Below, one piece after another: positions 63,862 to 64,000 of a stretch of DNA of 64,000 bases; positions within the stretch are counted from its first letter, which is position 1; each line of letters starts with the position of its first letter. Position numbers and translations under genes: made by a program. Below the pieces are notes generated by a model. The model made no database searches. It was not told the DNA's origin and was given only the letters and a program-made list of their open reading frames with translations. Origin of the DNA: JAVBNC01 sp031551765 (lineage in GTDB: Bacteria; Desulfobacterota; Desulfovibrionia; Desulfovibrionales; Desulfovibrionaceae); contig JAVBNC010000011.1 in NCBI GenBank assembly GCA_031551765.1, forward strand, positions 14,715-78,714. The letters are read 5' to 3'.

Positions 63862-64000
63862 GGCTCTAGACCATCAGGATATCACCTGGTAGGCTAGAAA
63901 AATGTTTGCAAACAGCAAGTTGAGTCGATACAAAGTTGGAAAAATTATTGAGTGCTTTTGCATCGACATAGACGCCACCAAAACCGCTCTGCTTCTGAAG
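63862..64000 (+). mobile_element. Left end of an IS1595-type insertion sequence (truncated by window)
   Basis: A GGCTCTAGACCATCAGG start resembles an IS1595-group inverted repeat, and a transposase reading frame opens 40 nt in. The base composition is AT-rich compared with neighbours. It lies about 70 nt upstream of the tRNA-Leu gene. Confidence 0.7.
63902..64000 (+). CDS. IS1595-family transposase, N-terminal fragment
   Basis: 33 residues visible: MFANSKLSRYKVGKIIECF, then CIDIDATKTALLLK, running off the window. The KIIECF and DATKTA segments match the N-terminal helical part of IS1595-group transposases. AT-rich codon use contrasts with the rest of the window. The DDE-type catalytic core would lie outside. 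Confidence 0.72.
   Translation, partial: MFANSKLSRYKVGKIIECFCIDIDATKTALLLK

Overview
The window reads as a stretch of a GC-rich Gram-negative chromosome, most likely from the sulfate-reducing Desulfovibrionaceae (Desulfobacterota). This assignment is inferred from gene content and order: a short MetH without a reactivation domain; the run pyrG-kdsA-kdsC-lptC-lptA-lptB-rpoN-hpf-ptsN-rapZ followed by mannose-type PTS genes; ileS-lspA followed by cpoB and cheZ; a membrane pyrophosphatase; and single-domain GNAT and DUF3426 proteins. No 16S rRNA is present to confirm it.

Layout. 1-7.2 kb (minus): two tandem exported M20 peptidases (the first cut by the window edge), an S1-domain RNA-binding protein, an M48 peptidase with TPRs, and cysS. 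7.2-7.6 kb: a gene-free stretch with two repeat families and an orphan terminator. 7.6-11.7 kb (minus): a translationally coupled block rpiB / LolB-like lipoprotein / TPR lipoprotein, preceded by rpoH with a clear promoter. 11.9-15.9 kb (plus): metH, a TlpA-like thioredoxin, a GNAT acetyltransferase and hpt, followed by a MITE-like element. 16-22 kb (plus): DUF3426 protein, radA, then clpS-clpA-aat, which together make an N-degron pathway. 22-27 kb (plus): rpmH-rnpA-yidD-yidC-jag-mnmE. 27-30.3 kb: a P460-type cytochrome facing a PEP-mutase/isocitrate-lyase-family enzyme and a DASS transporter. 30.6-36.5 kb (minus): a six-gene run ileS-lspA-PLDc_N-cpoB-PilZ-cheZ ending in a strong terminator. 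36.6-39.7 kb: an alpha/beta hydrolase and two unrecognised proteins. 39.75-40.0 kb: a 239-bp inverted-repeat element. 40-44.4 kb (plus): an EF-G paralogue, rsmA, HU and a lipid A-type acyltransferase. 44.4-46.4 kb (minus): a frameshifted small gene, an exported nitroreductase-fold protein and purQ. 46.7-57.2 kb (plus): pyrG, Kdo synthesis, LPS transport, rpoN, hpf and PTS genes. 57.5-64 kb: hppA, a glycosyltransferase, cca, birA, an exported unknown, tRNA-Leu(GAG), and the left end of an IS1595-type insertion sequence.

How the genes fit together. Envelope biogenesis dominates (KdsA/KdsC, LptC/A/B, LpxL-like, YidC, LspA, CpoB, BepA-like M48). Proteostasis is the second theme (RpoH, ClpS/ClpA/Aat). 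RpoN, HPF, PtsN, RapZ and the partial mannose-type PTS form a regulatory cluster. Metabolic islands are small.

The least ordinary signals are four families of structured intergenic repeats, a T9-tract frameshift in the PTS EIIC gene, a histone-H1-like tail on ClpA, a predicted AUU start for rnpA, a sigma-54-like site in front of rpoN, and the P460 / lyase / transporter island. No CRISPR array, prophage or secretion island was seen.
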